DNA of 64,000 nucleotides from Notospermus geniculatus (Eukaryota > Nemertea > Pilidiophora > Heteronemertea > Lineidae): positions 211,189 to 275,188 of the forward strand of contig NMRB01000802.1 in the NCBI GenBank assembly GCA_002633025.1, given 5' to 3'. A model generated the notes under the pieces. That model saw only the letters and a list, made by a program, of their open reading frames with translations. It did not search any database and was not told the DNA's origin. Positions 52,201-54,375 of this stretch are shown one piece after another. How positions within the stretch are numbered: position 1 is the stretch's first letter; each line of letters starts with the position of its first letter. Position numbers and translations under genes: made by a program.

Positions 52201-54375
52201 GTTTGTCACCATTCGCGGGTGAGAGCGACCAACAGACGTTGAGTAATGTGACAAAAGCTGCCTGGGACTTTGAAGACGAAGCGTTTGACGCCATCTCAAA
52301 AGACGCCAAAGATTTCATTGAGAAAATACTCATCAAAAGAAAAGAGTGAGTTTTTTGTGGTGTATTTATGAACTCTATCTCTTTCTCTTCAGTCAGAAGG
52401 TAGATTTACATTTTGATTACTCGTTAGGGACTTCTCACTTGTAAAAATGGGAGACCTTCCTGCCGTTAGAGGCCACCTGTTACCAATCCTAAAATGTCAC
52501 AAAATTTGACGTCACAGACATAAGCCGTGGCGTCCATGTCATTATGGATGACGTTGTGTGCACTTCTCTCTGACGTCAAATTTCATGACGTCCTAGGACC
52601 GCTGACTGGTGGCGGCCTCTAACGGCAGGAAAGGGTCACATTGGTGTCGTCTGCTCATTCAGTCGATCACATGATACGATCACATCAATAATGAAAATAG
52701 ATCGTTAAATCTCACAGCTCCGTCATGACCTGATCTGACTCCTTCATGTTGATGTCATTACAGGAAGCGTCTGAAGATACAGGACTGCCTCGCTCACAAA
52801 TGGTTAGCACAACCTAAAGATAAACAGAAGAAACAGAAACTCAACAAATCCAAACTCAAACAGTATCTGGCTCGACGCAAGTGGCAGGTACGTATCTCAG
52901 GTTTGGGCGAACTCTCTCTTGATGCAAACTCTGTGAAGATAAAACGTCGGCCTTGTTTTCAATGACTCAATGTCATTGAATTAAGAATAACTTGATGAGA
53001 GGAATTTACTCCGTCAGAGAACGCACTAGAGATGATGGCAGACGTAGTGACAGAACTCGCTGATTCATGTGATATTTTTGAGCACCATAAAAATCACCTT
53101 TCTTCTTATGATGCATATTTGTATTCTGCAAGCTATTTCATACTAATACCCCCGTTACAAATACCCCATTACAAATACTGCGTGTCCCCCCTCGCTTTGT
53201 GTCTCAAATTAACAGAATTTGCCTGAAGTACTGTAGTAGTTTGTTGTCGTCTTCCGTAGTTATTTACTAAACAATGTCCCTTCAAGGCCTTGACACAGCT
53301 GTGTTCTTGCGTCAGCATCGTCGTTTACGTTACGAAGCAGGACGGCTGAGGAATAAGCATGAGCAAGTGTGTGAAGGCCTATCGAATGCTTTTGATTGTA
53401 AATAAATCTCCTTTGAGTGAACATCAGTGTTAGACTTGTTTGGATGTCTCATTGTGTATGATGTGCCTGCTTTTGTGTCCATGCACATGTTATTTAATCC
53501 TTAGACCGCCATTGCCGGTTTCATCAAAACATTTGGACATAATCCTGAAATGTTACAAAAACCCTGTCACATAGGTATTCATTGTAAAGTACTCACTGAG
53601 AGCTTTCCAATGAATACTTATGTGACAGGGTTCAGGTGATTTTCAAGTGTTTTACTTGGCAGTGAAAGTGTCAACTTTATTTGATTTTTCTTGAGTTCTA
53701 GTTTTCTGTTCTGACCTGCAGATGTTTTTTCGTCCCTTGTTTTCTGTTAGCATTATTTCTCCCATTCACCGCACGAATCCTGCATGTTCGTTTGCACACT
53801 TTTCTTTCTGTTCCGTTTTTAGAAAACCGGGAATGCCATCCGCGCCATAGGCCGCCTGTCTATACTAACCGGTAGAAGTAGCGTGGTGAACCCTCCTGAC
53901 CCCTCCAAACTTGAGAACGGCGACGCCACGAGACCTCGAAGCATCTCACTGCATGAAAAGCTTCCAACTCAGTCAGTGACGGAAAGAACACAGTCGACGT
54001 CTTTTCTTGTTGAAGGTCGAAGCCGAACAGAAGAGATTTGCCGAAGAAAGGAAGTCTCCGGAGGAGAAGGTGAAATCTGAAAAACCAGCGTTCATCAAGA
54101 AAATGAAAGACAACGAGTTATTTGAGGGTGATACGGCATTCTTCGAAGTGAAAGTGTCCGGTACCCCGCCACCGAAGATTGTCTGGTTCAAGAAGAATAA
54201 GGAGATCGTGAAGGATAAACGGACCATCATGGAGGAGAGCAAGGGCGGAGTTTTCACCCTGACGATCGAAAACGTCACAGCCAAGGATGAGTCCGTCTAC
54301 AAATGTATCGTGACGAACGACGCTGGCTCAATCTCGTGCCGCGCTGGATTGTTCATCGAAAATGCAAAGGACTAA
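313..54375 (+). CDS. Giant two-kinase Ig/FN3 protein (titin-like kinase tail joined to smooth-muscle-type MLCK); 5' end outside the window
   Basis: Forty-six exons can be chained by GT/AG sites with phases that agree at every junction up to the last exon, giving roughly 9 kb of coding sequence (about 3,000 residues). Domain order: kinase 1 (C-lobe only in window), tail, Ig1-6, linker, Ig7, KSP-rich linker, Ig8-9, Lys/Glu-rich linker, Ig10, 21.6 kb intron, linker, Ig11-15, two DFRxxL motifs, Ig16-17, FN3, kinase 2, calmodulin-binding helix, telokin-like Ig18, stop. The downstream half has exactly the smooth-muscle MLCK order. The upstream half looks like the titin M-band region. The join across the big intron is phase 1 to phase 1 and no stop or poly(A) signal intervenes directly after 18628, so one transcript is favoured. 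Two separate genes, or alternative promoters giving a short MLCK, remain possible. Exon coordinates are in the block entries below. Confidence 0.65.
513..826 (+). other. Intron with decoy splice acceptor
   Basis: The 3' splice region plus exon start (TATTTCAGCCTGTCTG) at 820-834 is nearly repeated at about 740-765. The upstream copy runs into a different sequence after the shared part. Nothing else is seen. Confidence 0.6.
1255..2977 (+). other. Intron with repeat fragments
   Basis: It holds a fragment beginning near 1774 (GGGGCGGATCCAG), a TGACGTCA-rich stretch near 2150-2310 that is probably an old foldback element, a doubled C/G-rich unit at about 2686-2750 (CCCCCTCTGGATCCGCGCC twice) and the family G element at 2749-2901. 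No exon is supported. Confidence 0.6.
2749..2901. mobile_element. MITE family G
   Basis: Ends share an inverted repeat built on CATGAGA and TCTCTATGGGCAACTC. Related copies occur at 10498-10626, 12592-12695 and 30735-30891, with fragments near 8249-8312 and 52005-52052. No coding capacity. Confidence 0.6.
2978..6232 (+). CDS. Tail of kinase 1 (exons 2978-3022, 5367-5438, 6130-6232)
   Basis: Three small exons in continuous phase encode about 73 residues linking kinase 1 to the first Ig domain. Readable stretches are RIDVIEKEEIPVVVE, then ELKRWR, then LGIGRLASISPVFRR. The basic ELKRWR and GIGRLAS pieces sit where MLCK has its calmodulin-binding helix and where titin kinase has its regulatory tail, so a regulatory role is likely. 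The match to a calmodulin site is weak. The third exon ends in phase 1. Confidence 0.75.
3500..3628. repeat. 22 bp minisatellite, about 6 units
   Basis: The unit contains CATTGTTGTTGCACAACC and repeats every 22 bp with small substitutions (positions 3546 and 3568 start successive units). Further diverged ATTGTTGTTG pieces flank it on both sides. Confidence 0.9.
3758..3902. mobile_element. MITE family D, complete
   Basis: The ends are an inverted repeat: AAAGGTGGTGACAGACTG on the left and CAGTCTGTCACCGCCTTT on the right, with further pairing inward (GCGTAAG.. / ..ATATGCG, ACGCGTT). About 145 bp, no coding capacity. Confidence 0.8.
5439..6129 (+). other. Intron, no feature seen
   Basis: Apart from two GAAGGCCTACC repeats at about 5833-5865 nothing is recognised. 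Confidence 0.5.
6398..6939 (+). CDS. Ig domain 1 (exons 6398-6515, 6767-6939)
   Basis: Intracellular I-set fold: the B-strand Cys in ARMRC, the Trp of ATIKW split by the intron (phase 2, TG|G), and the F-strand YTC motif preceded by DDGGLYTCKA. The domain directly follows the kinase tail, as in titin and twitchin. The intron is placed at the C-strand Trp, the same position as in several of the other Ig domains here. Confidence 0.9.
6606..6740 (-). mobile_element. Reverse-strand tRNA-SINE head with duplicated A-box segment
   Basis: Read on the minus strand, GGTGTAGTGGCTCAGGACTC, an A-box-like sequence, occurs twice about 55 bp apart (both copies of CCAGCCAGAGTCCTGAGCC are visible on the plus strand), followed by a single B-box-like CCGGGTTCAACCCC. 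It ends about 25 bp before the exon at 6767. Confidence 0.65.
7145..7242. mobile_element. MITE family F, complete
   Basis: Ends are inverted copies of CATCCTCCCACAGCAGGG. The interior is also palindromic (CTCCTCTTCATCCACT / GTGTATGAAGAGGAG), so the whole 98 bp can fold into one hairpin. Other copies: 24619-24727, 29521-29602 and a half at 50706-50757. Confidence 0.8.
7453..7962 (+). CDS. Basic linker and Ig domain 2 (exons 7453-7605, 7759-7962)
   Basis: A basic linker (GPKRRRSSDLTRVRLPGL) leads into an I-set Ig: PEVTWYHND around the C strand and DVKCVASNAYGEA at the F-G strands. The arginine-rich linker before the second Ig after the kinase resembles the place and character of the linker between the first two Ig domains after titin kinase. 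That comparison is from family knowledge, not an alignment. Both exons are phase 1 in and out. Confidence 0.88.
8091..8785 (+). CDS. Ig domain 3, telokin-like (exons 8091-8217, 8610-8785)
   Basis: The domain carries VEGSAARFDCK followed by GYPEPEIRWFKD, very close to the consensus of the C-terminal telokin Ig of vertebrate MLCK, and ends with DTGAYMCQLRSEAG. The intron again splits the C-strand Trp codon. That a telokin-like Ig lies shortly after kinase 1, as well as after kinase 2, supports an ancient shared kinase-plus-Ig module. Confidence 0.9.
8375..8556. mobile_element. MITE family H, complete
   Basis: Ends are inverted versions of GTGACCYGCTNCAGCARAAG followed by TAGGCGC; the right end reads GCGCCTACTTTTGCTGGATC. 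Internal sequence GTCATCAGTTTACTCAACTA is shared with the copies at 17684-17877, 18673-18871 and 48851-49020; shorter copies lie at 12890-12990, 37904-37992 and 51413-51509. Confidence 0.8.
8882..9399 (+). CDS. Proline-rich linker and Ig domain 4 (exons 8882-9138, 9276-9399)
   Basis: A Pro/Arg linker (FPRPPPTLPPTPRKK) precedes an I-set Ig with RLQCSVIGRPDPQYKWFKDG and EDAGQYMCVAYNEEGE. The intron falls after the E strand (phase 0) rather than at the Trp. The PPPTLPPTP segment is a plausible SH3-type ligand, but that is inference. Confidence 0.88.
9549..10073 (+). CDS. Ig domain 5 (exons 9549-9681, 9895-10073)
   Basis: PTFIRPIKHIVVQEGTRAVF begins an I-set domain with DCIATGNPMPDFIW at B-C strands and AGLYFVTAFSKAG at F-G. 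The F-strand Cys position appears to be Val (YFVTA), so the usual intradomain disulfide pair is absent, which is common for cytoplasmic Ig domains. The Trp codon is split by the intron. Confidence 0.88.
9726..9780. mobile_element. MITE family A, end fragment
   Basis: The diverged end ATGGGAGAATTGACTGCTGT continues into TTAGCGGTCCTAGAAC, matching the left end of the full copies at 11054-11260 and elsewhere. Confidence 0.55.
10193..10933 (+). CDS. Ser/Pro linker and Ig domain 6 (exons 10193-10390, 10729-10933)
   Basis: The linker is Ser/Pro/Arg rich (SLSPARSPSP), with several SP sites that proline-directed kinases could phosphorylate. It runs into an Ig with FLACCVWGDPKPVVTWHKGA and DYGRYQATASNPVGE. 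The F-strand Cys is replaced by Ala (YQATA). The second exon ends in phase 2 into the next linker exon. Confidence 0.88.
10498..10626. mobile_element. MITE family G, complete
   Basis: Ends are inverted copies of CATGAGA plus GGCTCTCTATGGGCAACTC / GCCCATAGAGAGCAAACTTG, in the intron that splits Ig domain 6. Confidence 0.75.
11054..11260. mobile_element. MITE family A, complete
   Basis: Left end ATGGGAGACTTTCCTGCCGT and right end ACGGCAGTAAAGTCTTCCAT pair as a terminal inverted repeat, continuing inward through TAGAGGCCGCCAC / GGCGGCC. The interior carries GTGACGTCAAATTTTG. Other copies lie at 46828-47069, 47767-47971, 52447-52644 and 63588-63700. Confidence 0.85.
11381..13346 (+). CDS. Linker exon (11381-11496) and Ig domain 7 (13065-13346)
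   Basis: A 39-residue linker with a basic start (RFKQGRT) joins Ig6 to an Ig encoded by one unsplit exon: APYFLKQLPRSLESYVGEPV, CRVFGRPEPDVYWTKDGEPL and GEYAIHAKNKVGQ. The F-strand Cys is again replaced (YAIHA). Both junctions are phase 1. The 1.57 kb intron between them is packed with mobile elements. Confidence 0.87.
11956..12141. mobile_element. MITE family L, hAT-like ends
   Basis: The element begins CAGTGGCGGATCCAGGAG and ends CTTGGATCTGCCACTG, an inverted repeat flanked on both sides by TCCATA, which looks like a target-site duplication. CAGTGGCGGATCC-type ends are characteristic of widespread hAT-like non-autonomous elements (family knowledge). A related end lies near 1774. Confidence 0.75.
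12367..12588. mobile_element. MITE family B, copy 1
   Basis: Ends GAGGTTCTTCACTGATGTC and GACGTCACATGAAGAACCTC are inverted repeats flanked by TA. The interior contains several TGACGTCA-like sites. It is in opposite orientation to the copy at 13392-13616. Confidence 0.8.
12592..12695. mobile_element. MITE family G, partial, abutting family B
   Basis: The right half with ACCCATAGAGAGCCAACTTG and AAAACTCTCATGTGG is clear; the left half begins at TGTTGGTTTCTTTCG. It starts within a few bases of the end of the family B element. Confidence 0.6.
12890..12990. mobile_element. MITE family H, internally deleted copy
   Basis: The right end CGACAAGCGCCTACTTCTGC and a diverged left end with GTTGTCGCAA remain; the middle section found at 8375-8556 is missing. 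Confidence 0.55.
13392..13616. mobile_element. MITE family B, copy 2
   Basis: It starts GAGGTTCTTCATGTGACG and ends GTGAAGAACCTC, about 46 bp after the splice donor of the Ig 7 exon. Its sequence is the reverse complement of the copy at 12367-12588 with scattered differences. Together the two copies could pair across 800 bp, flanking the exon at 13065-13346. Confidence 0.8.
13678..14582 (+). CDS. KSP-type linker and Ig domain 8 (exons 13678-14268, 14442-14582)
   Basis: The first exon encodes about 150 residues of Lys/Pro/Ser/Glu-rich linker, with a core of roughly ten-residue repeats of the type KEESPKKTPP (13860-14075), then an Ig: PEFKLKLRNKV, PQIVWKKDGDEV and, after the intron, DSGVYSCHISNEAGE. 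KSP-like linkers next to Ig domains are known from titin's M-band region and from UNC-89. The many SP and TP sites suggest phosphorylation control of stiffness or binding. Repeat number is likely to vary between individuals. Confidence 0.9.
14806..15233 (+). CDS. Ig domain 9 (exons 14806-14956, 15061-15233)
   Basis: An acidic-basic lead (GKDDDLHKDERPTFEK) runs into an I-set Ig with AKFSCKVKNAKDPKIKW, the Trp split by the intron, then DEGKYTCSVTAKGG. Both cysteines are present. Phase 1 in and out. Confidence 0.9.
15323..18628 (+). CDS. Lys/Glu/Asp-rich linker and Ig domain 10 (exons 15323-15897, 18472-18628)
   Basis: About 145 residues of highly charged sequence are built from KDEKDKEKK-type units and then seven near-perfect 21 bp units encoding DKKTEEK (about 15575-15726). 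This should form an extended charged rod or single alpha-helix. The Ig follows: PEFVELLEPFYGDVGSPIHL, PTVYWMKNGKK and, 2.6 kb later, DVGFYVCIASNSIGEE. The last exon ends in phase 1 (GCC T), matching the exon at 40265. Confidence 0.87.
15575..15726 (+). repeat. 21 bp coding tandem repeat (DKKTEEK)
   Basis: Seven units of GACAAGAAAACTGAAGARAA plus one base, in frame. Units differ only by A/G changes at the wobble position, which suggests recent expansion. Confidence 0.9.
17211..17502. mobile_element. MITE family K, copy 1
   Basis: Left end AAAGGACCACAGTATTGC and right end ATACAGTGGTCCTTT are inverted. Internal blocks GGGGAGACCTCTATTAACG and ACATTCTCCAACACTGG are shared in the same order with 17973-18228. 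Confidence 0.7.
17684..17877. mobile_element. MITE family H, complete
   Basis: Ends TGTGACCCATCTGCCAAAAG and TTTTGCAAGACGAGGTCACA are inverted. The interior GTCATCAGTTTACTCAACTA identifies the family. Confidence 0.75.
17973..18228. mobile_element. MITE family K, copy 2
   Basis: Left end AAAGGGCCACTGTATTCC and right end CATGGCCCTT; internal GGGAGACCTCTATTGGC, CATTCTCCAACACTGG and TGGCGCCGGCTGTTGACA match copy 1. Confidence 0.7.
18673..18871. mobile_element. MITE family H, reverse orientation
   Basis: It begins TGTGAGCCGCTTCAGCAAAG and ends TTTTGCTGGAGCAGGTTACA, with TAGAGTAAACTGATGACC, the complement of the family's internal block. Confidence 0.75.
19936..20110 (+). mobile_element. tRNA-derived SINE
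   Basis: A-box-like TGGTGTAGTGGTTCGG and B-box GGGTTCGAATCCC give an internal pol III promoter; the body continues with TTTCCCCACTGGCCTCTCC and a TATAAATGGTACC stretch. There is no acceptor-stem pairing, so it is a SINE and not a tRNA gene. Confidence 0.75.
21681..21806. other. Assembly gap (126 N) between homopolymer C runs
   Basis: Fourteen or more C bases precede the Ns and a CCCCTCCCCT run follows. Single unresolved bases also occur at 29478 and 58252. Confidence 0.99.
23458..23565. repeat. 27 bp minisatellite, 4 units
   Basis: The unit TGTACATTTCACCATCCCAG + GACTCTC repeats exactly at 23458, 23485, 23512 and 23539. Confidence 0.95.
23880..24250. repeat. Degenerate GGATTAGGG-like repeats
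   Basis: Runs of GGTTAGGGTCAGG, GGATTAGGGTAGGG and GGGATTAGGATTAGG resemble eroded telomere-type repeats. They are not clean TTAGGG arrays. Confidence 0.5.
24619..24727. mobile_element. MITE family F
   Basis: Right end CCCCTGCTGTGGGAGGATG and left end CATCCTCCGGGTCCCACAGC are inverted; the interior has CCTCTTCATACACTTAC and GTGGATGAAGAGGAG. Confidence 0.75.
25167..25796 (+). promoter_or_regulatory. Probable 5' UTR/promoter of the nested gene
   Basis: A good 3' splice signal (CTTGTCTTCATGTCCAG) ends at 25166, so a non-coding first exon further upstream is possible. The stretch lacks the repeat elements that crowd the surrounding intron, as expected for transcribed leader. A TATA-like ATATAAAG sits only about 25 bp before the start codon, too close to be the core promoter of this start. 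Confidence 0.4.
25797..27767 (+). CDS. Nested single-exon gene: N-myristoylated FN3 protein with SxIP motifs (656 aa)
   Basis: The start context CAAAATGG is good and the frame is open for 656 codons to TAA. Residues 1-7 are MGNTFSC: Gly2 with Ser6 fits N-myristoylation and Cys7 fits palmitoylation, with a following basic KKAKNPK. An FN3 domain covers about 31-125 (IISWDKPTYDGGNAIFGYSV, YKFFVQAENDNGLSKPSE). Residues 130-290 are acidic/Ser-rich with repeated EVK/TEV units. The C-terminal 200 residues are Ser/Pro/basic and carry [S/T]xIP at 455, 462, 494, 544, 565, 576, 603, 607 and 631, the EB1-binding motif of microtubule plus-end trackers. Predicted role: membrane-to-microtubule linker. I do not recognise a named orthologue. 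No donor before the stop is compatible with the phase-1 exon at 40265, so it is not simply an alternative start of the host gene. Confidence 0.8.
   Translation: MGNTFSCVSGKSADDSPKKAKNPKDTKGLPLPCSKPRVVKVTEDSIIISWDKPTYDGGNAIFGYSVKMGRDGQSGWRKMTAECNECMYTATGLEPDVLYKFFVQAENDNGLSKPSEVSDPIRTLALKVEPPAEPATVEVDKGDENKNEAEVSTEFGASAEKYVVKDDEEKKSRKSSSSSSDAEAGEDTAKVEVNTEVKEEVTVNEKVGEVVKEDVRTEVRTVTTETKVVTVVTEEKKAEEELDVKTDDTEEVVATVVKSESKESVKSSSSSSSSDGEKKSNKSAEEVKNDIAKAASAGVSVEADFSANGSSVGHGTGILSTFLDSRLYQYSNDSLLDDENEEDQDVKTKNRVNKNMDIQKHDKRYFIEIETVDATGNVDDQFDERDRYIHTQVPMIEPVEFDGDESCRLSIISERSMEDNLSTCSPDTKAKDGHHFVFSKKEVAVNGSKSEAGVSRIPSLGSKIPYKRQEPLIINTVPAEIQKPEPKAPAQPESRIPPPQIKATSSGKAAQDTGTRLPTLGTSYGSKVENEERMSPRDETERRSSIPMMSSSKVETKITPPSMPSAIPRRGSAPKTSIPLKKDSSGENINVTLSGSSPGSEESKIPTGIPRRKSVEKPDTSSKITPPSARTGIPRGTSGIRPPGSFSFQARVDASS
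27768..28344 (+). terminator. 3' UTR of nested gene with poly(A) signal
   Basis: An AATAAA hexamer at 28339-28344 lies about 570 bp after the stop, in AT-rich sequence. A second candidate AATAAA lies near 28551. The assignment is inference from position. Confidence 0.45.
28836..29168. repeat. Degenerate 30-34 bp minisatellite, about 9 units
   Basis: Each unit has ACAAGTCAGAGACCAAAATG followed by TTGTTTGTAGACCT with drift and small indels. Confidence 0.85.
29521..29602. mobile_element. MITE family F, diverged
   Basis: Left end ATCCTTCCACAGCAGGG and right end CCCTGCTATGGGAGGAT are inverted; the middle has ACCTCACTCCTCGTCA. Confidence 0.7.
30466..30660. mobile_element. Foldback element with 71 bp near-perfect arms (family E)
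   Basis: Positions 30466-30536 and 30588-30659 are reverse complements with about two mismatches over 71 bp, separated by a loop of about 51 bp. The arms contain CACTTTTCACGCGCCACGC. No coding capacity. The transcript strand would form a long dsRNA-like hairpin. Confidence 0.9.
30735..30891. mobile_element. MITE family G
   Basis: GTCAATGGGCAACTCCAC on the left and GAGCCAACTTGCATGAG plus AAAACTCTCACGTGG on the right match the family ends. Confidence 0.65.
31531..33636. repeat. 2.1 kb tandem duplication, copy A
   Basis: From ATATATAATAGATATATAGG to GTGTGGGTAGTTTCTTTCC the sequence is repeated in the same order at 33638-35773 with scattered substitutions and indels. It contains AGGCCTA clusters (32612-32635, 32950-32975) and CRE-like GTGACGTCACGTCAAC near 33570. 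Short open frames exist in both copies but none is long or recognisable. Confidence 0.92.
33638..35773. repeat. 2.1 kb tandem duplication, copy B
   Basis: It directly abuts copy A. Differences include a doubled ATAAGGATATTGAA block near 33920-33965, an insertion AGTCGTCAACTTCATAATGG near 34397 and loss of several AGGCCTA units. The right end (GTGTGGGTAGTTTCTTTCC) then runs into unique sequence. Confidence 0.92.
37500..37777. mobile_element. AT-rich foldback family I, one end visible
   Basis: The right end GTGGCACATTTCCCTGTGTA and the block CATATAAAATGCCGGATAT match the complete copy at 38907-39090 in inverse orientation; a clear left end was not found. Confidence 0.6.
37904..37992. mobile_element. 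MITE family H, short copy
   Basis: Ends TATGTGACCCACTCCACCAA and GGCTGGAGCGGCTCACAAAT, with TAGGCGCTTGTCGCAACC between. Confidence 0.7.
38907..39090. mobile_element. AT-rich foldback family I, complete
   Basis: It starts TACACAGGGAAATGTGCCAC and ends GTGGCACATTTCCCTGTGTA, a perfect 20 bp terminal inverted repeat that continues as an ATATATAT palindrome. It interrupts a sequence that is itself duplicated at 39107-39230. Confidence 0.85.
40265..41588 (+). CDS. Linker exon and Ig domain 11 (40265-40345, 41074-41252, 41459-41588)
   Basis: The first exon resumes the reading frame after the giant intron (T|TG, phase 1) with LSAEHREALKRLEEKPPRPS. The next two encode KPYFTTKPRKCFIEEGNTAK, FQCAFAGEPTPDLVWEWEG and DEGTIMSKVSNSAG. 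The F-strand Cys is replaced (IMSKV). If a short MLCK isoform has its own promoter, it would probably start in or before this block. Confidence 0.85.
41550..41690 (+). repeat. 47 bp triplication of an exon end with its splice donor
   Basis: A unit starting CTGGACAGGCACAAGCATCG is repeated at 41550, 41597 and 41644. Each unit carries a GTAAGT donor, at 41589, 41636 and 41683. Use of donor 2 or 3 would run into an in-frame TAA just after the first donor. Confidence 0.95.
41936..42937 (+). CDS. Ig domain 12 (exons 41936-42049, 42740-42937)
   Basis: A basic start (PKPKLKKPTAPKFLVQL) leads to EGAIWECEVI, then GLPEPDISWYREGKI and EDEGTIACVAKNDLGEA. The intron lies between the B and C strands in phase 1, unlike the Trp-split introns upstream. 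Confidence 0.88.
43057..43356 (+). CDS. Ig domain 13 (single exon)
   Basis: A textbook I-set domain in one 300 bp exon: PPTFTKQLKGMIVADGDKLV, ECTVAGNPEPSIKWFKGKEE and DDGQYTCIAKNPVGEA. Phase 1 at both ends, so it could be skipped without frame change. Confidence 0.92.
43628..45783 (+). CDS. Ig domain 14 (exons 43628-43723, 45574-45783)
   Basis: PAKFVKELEDTVVDDGDKVE begins the domain; after a 1.85 kb intron come TPPVDVFWVRQNKELPPNDP and DTGFYACEILNDFGQA. The intron again sits between B and C strands in phase 1. The B-strand Cys is replaced (EMSVKL). Confidence 0.86.
43724..45573 (+). other. Intron with a 30 bp minisatellite
   Basis: Apart from about six copies of CCAACTAGGCCCTGCTTACA (44236-44420) nothing is recognised. 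Confidence 0.6.
44236..44420. repeat. About 30 bp minisatellite
   Basis: The unit GCCAACTAGGCCCTGCTTAC + ACACACCAC repeats with variable spacers. Confidence 0.85.
46001..46175. repeat. 32 bp minisatellite, about 5.5 units
   Basis: The unit CTTCAGAAGTGTCACCAACG + CGTCATGTGGCT starts at 46001, 46033 and every 32 bp after. It is open in all three forward frames, so apparent proteins here are artefacts of the repeat. Confidence 0.93.
46568..48269 (+). CDS. MYLK: Ig domain 15, actin-binding DFRxxL linker, Ig domain 16 (exons 46568-46737, 47217-47645, 48122-48269)
   Basis: Ig15: PPEFVEKPKSISVEEGEKSK and GGRYGCVAENSVGQ. Then a linker carries two DFRxxL motifs, DFRALL (47376-47393) and DFREVL (47469-47486). 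In vertebrate smooth-muscle MLCK such motifs bind F-actin and target the kinase to thin filaments; long isoforms have five and short ones three. The linker is acidic/Ser-rich (QDSESSEDKEIEQHD). Ig16 follows: KKPSFVTHLVDQVAREGSEV and DEGIYTCTATNSSG. This order is the strongest evidence that the downstream half is MLCK. Confidence 0.92.
46828..47069. mobile_element. MITE family A with internal GATA palindrome
   Basis: Ends AGTGGAAGACTTTCCTGCCG and ACGGCAGTAAAGTCTCCCAT pair. The interior contains a perfect 16 bp palindrome arm pair (46955-46970 / 46973-46988, AAAAATAGATAAGCGA) that other copies lack. Confidence 0.85.
47767..47971. mobile_element. MITE family A
   Basis: GTGGGAGACTTTACTGCCAT on the left, AGGGCAGGAAAGTCTCCCAT on the right, and GTGACGTCAAATTCC inside. 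Confidence 0.83.
48270..48335 (-). mobile_element. tRNA-SINE fragment, reverse strand
   Basis: Immediately after the splice donor, GAACCACTGCACCACCGTGG is the complement of the A-box part of the SINE at 19936. Confidence 0.5.
48475..48807 (+). CDS. MYLK: Ig domain 17 (single exon)
   Basis: A Gly/Ser/Pro lead (SKKGTKGSGPTPVPVI) precedes an Ig with LKAVFNSESAPEIHWMKNNK and IAKYTVRLENEAGTA. Both canonical cysteines are replaced (LKAVF, YTVRL), as in the corresponding Ig just before the FN3 domain of vertebrate MLCK, where they are also poorly conserved (family knowledge). Confidence 0.9.
48851..49020. mobile_element. MITE family H, ends eroded
   Basis: The internal block GTCATCAGTTTACTCAACTA and TTAACCCTTTCCTTGTTTGC are clear; it ends about 20 bp before the FN3 exon. 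Confidence 0.65.
49042..49584 (+). CDS. MYLK: FN3 domain and acidic linker (exons 49042-49220, 49425-49584)
   Basis: IPEPPVGKPTTSKVTETSLV, SWSGPSYDGGCIVNNYKVEM and YKFRVMAENKHGFSKPSEES define one FN3 domain directly before the kinase, as in MLCK, titin-class and SPEG kinases. The intron falls in mid-domain in phase 0. The end (TTVDEDD) is an acidic linker. Confidence 0.93.
49883..49972 (+). CDS. Candidate 90 bp cassette exon between FN3 and kinase
   Basis: A good 3' splice site (CCTTTCTGTTCTTTAG) precedes 90 open bases ending at a GTAATT donor. The exon is phase 1 in and phase 1 out, exactly what the 49584/50875 junction requires, and would insert 30 residues (IYYGLILKRPSLWDSTGHEP...). There is no homology support, so it may be chance. 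Confidence 0.35.
50366..50440 (-). mobile_element. tRNA-SINE remnant, reverse strand
   Basis: The complement of GGGCATCGAACCTGGGACCT resembles a B box, and CACTGTGCCACTC the A-box side. Weak. Confidence 0.4.
50706..50757. mobile_element. MITE family F, right half
   Basis: GTGGATGAAGAGGAGCGAGG then AAAACCCCTGCTGTGGGAGA matches the right half of 24619-24727. Confidence 0.7.
50875..52887 (+). CDS. MYLK: Kinase domain 2: myosin light chain kinase (exons 50875-50962, 51147-51347, 51551-51892, 52193-52345, 52764-52887)
   Basis: This Ser/Thr kinase phosphorylates myosin regulatory light chain under Ca2+/calmodulin control. All catalytic parts are visible: glycine loop GKGRFGQVYEV, ATP-binding Lys in YAAKYMKY (51208-51210), GGELFERIVADDFELTEQD, HLDLKPEN (51678-51701), DFG (51744-51752), FGTAEFVAPEVINY, DVWSIGVICYIL and the LSGLSPFAGESD loop. 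The C-terminal part QYLARRKWQ leads into the calmodulin site. Length and sequence fit the MLCK family closely. Two intron phases match those of kinase 1. Confidence 0.97.
51413..51509. mobile_element. MITE family H, half copy inside the kinase intron
   Basis: GAGACGTACATTTCAGCTAT to GCGCCTACTTTTGCTGGAGC is the right half of the family; it lies about 40 bp before the acceptor of the catalytic-loop exon. Confidence 0.7.
52447..52644. mobile_element. MITE family A
   Basis: ATGGGAGACCTTCCTGCCGT on the left and AACGGCAGGAAAGGGTCACA on the right, with GACGTCAAATTTCATGACGT inside. Confidence 0.82.
52888..53822 (+). other. Intron splitting the calmodulin-binding helix
   Basis: Nothing is recognised except a palindromic pair CCTGTCACATAGGTATTCATT / AATGAATACTTATGTGACAG near 53565-53630, whose sequence also resembles 603-673 (CACATAGGTCTTCATTGG ... 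TATGTGATGG). This is a small unnamed foldback repeat present in two introns. Confidence 0.5.
53823..54375 (+). CDS. MYLK: Calmodulin-binding helix and telokin-like Ig domain 18, C-terminus
   Basis: The exon opens with KTGNAIRAIGRLSIL; joined to ARRKWQ from the exon before, this is the near-invariant MLCK autoinhibitory/calmodulin-binding segment. A Ser/Pro linker follows. The final Ig (EKPAFIKKMKDNELFEGDTA, DESVYKCIVTNDAG) ends ENAKD then TAA at 54373-54375 and corresponds to telokin/KRP, which in vertebrates is also made alone from an internal promoter. The frame of the linker (open to 54080) and that of the Ig (open from 54007) differ by one base. Either a short intron ends at the acceptor TTTTCTTGTTGAAG (54015), with an unclear donor such as GTGAAC at 53886, or the assembly has an indel. 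Confidence 0.88.
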
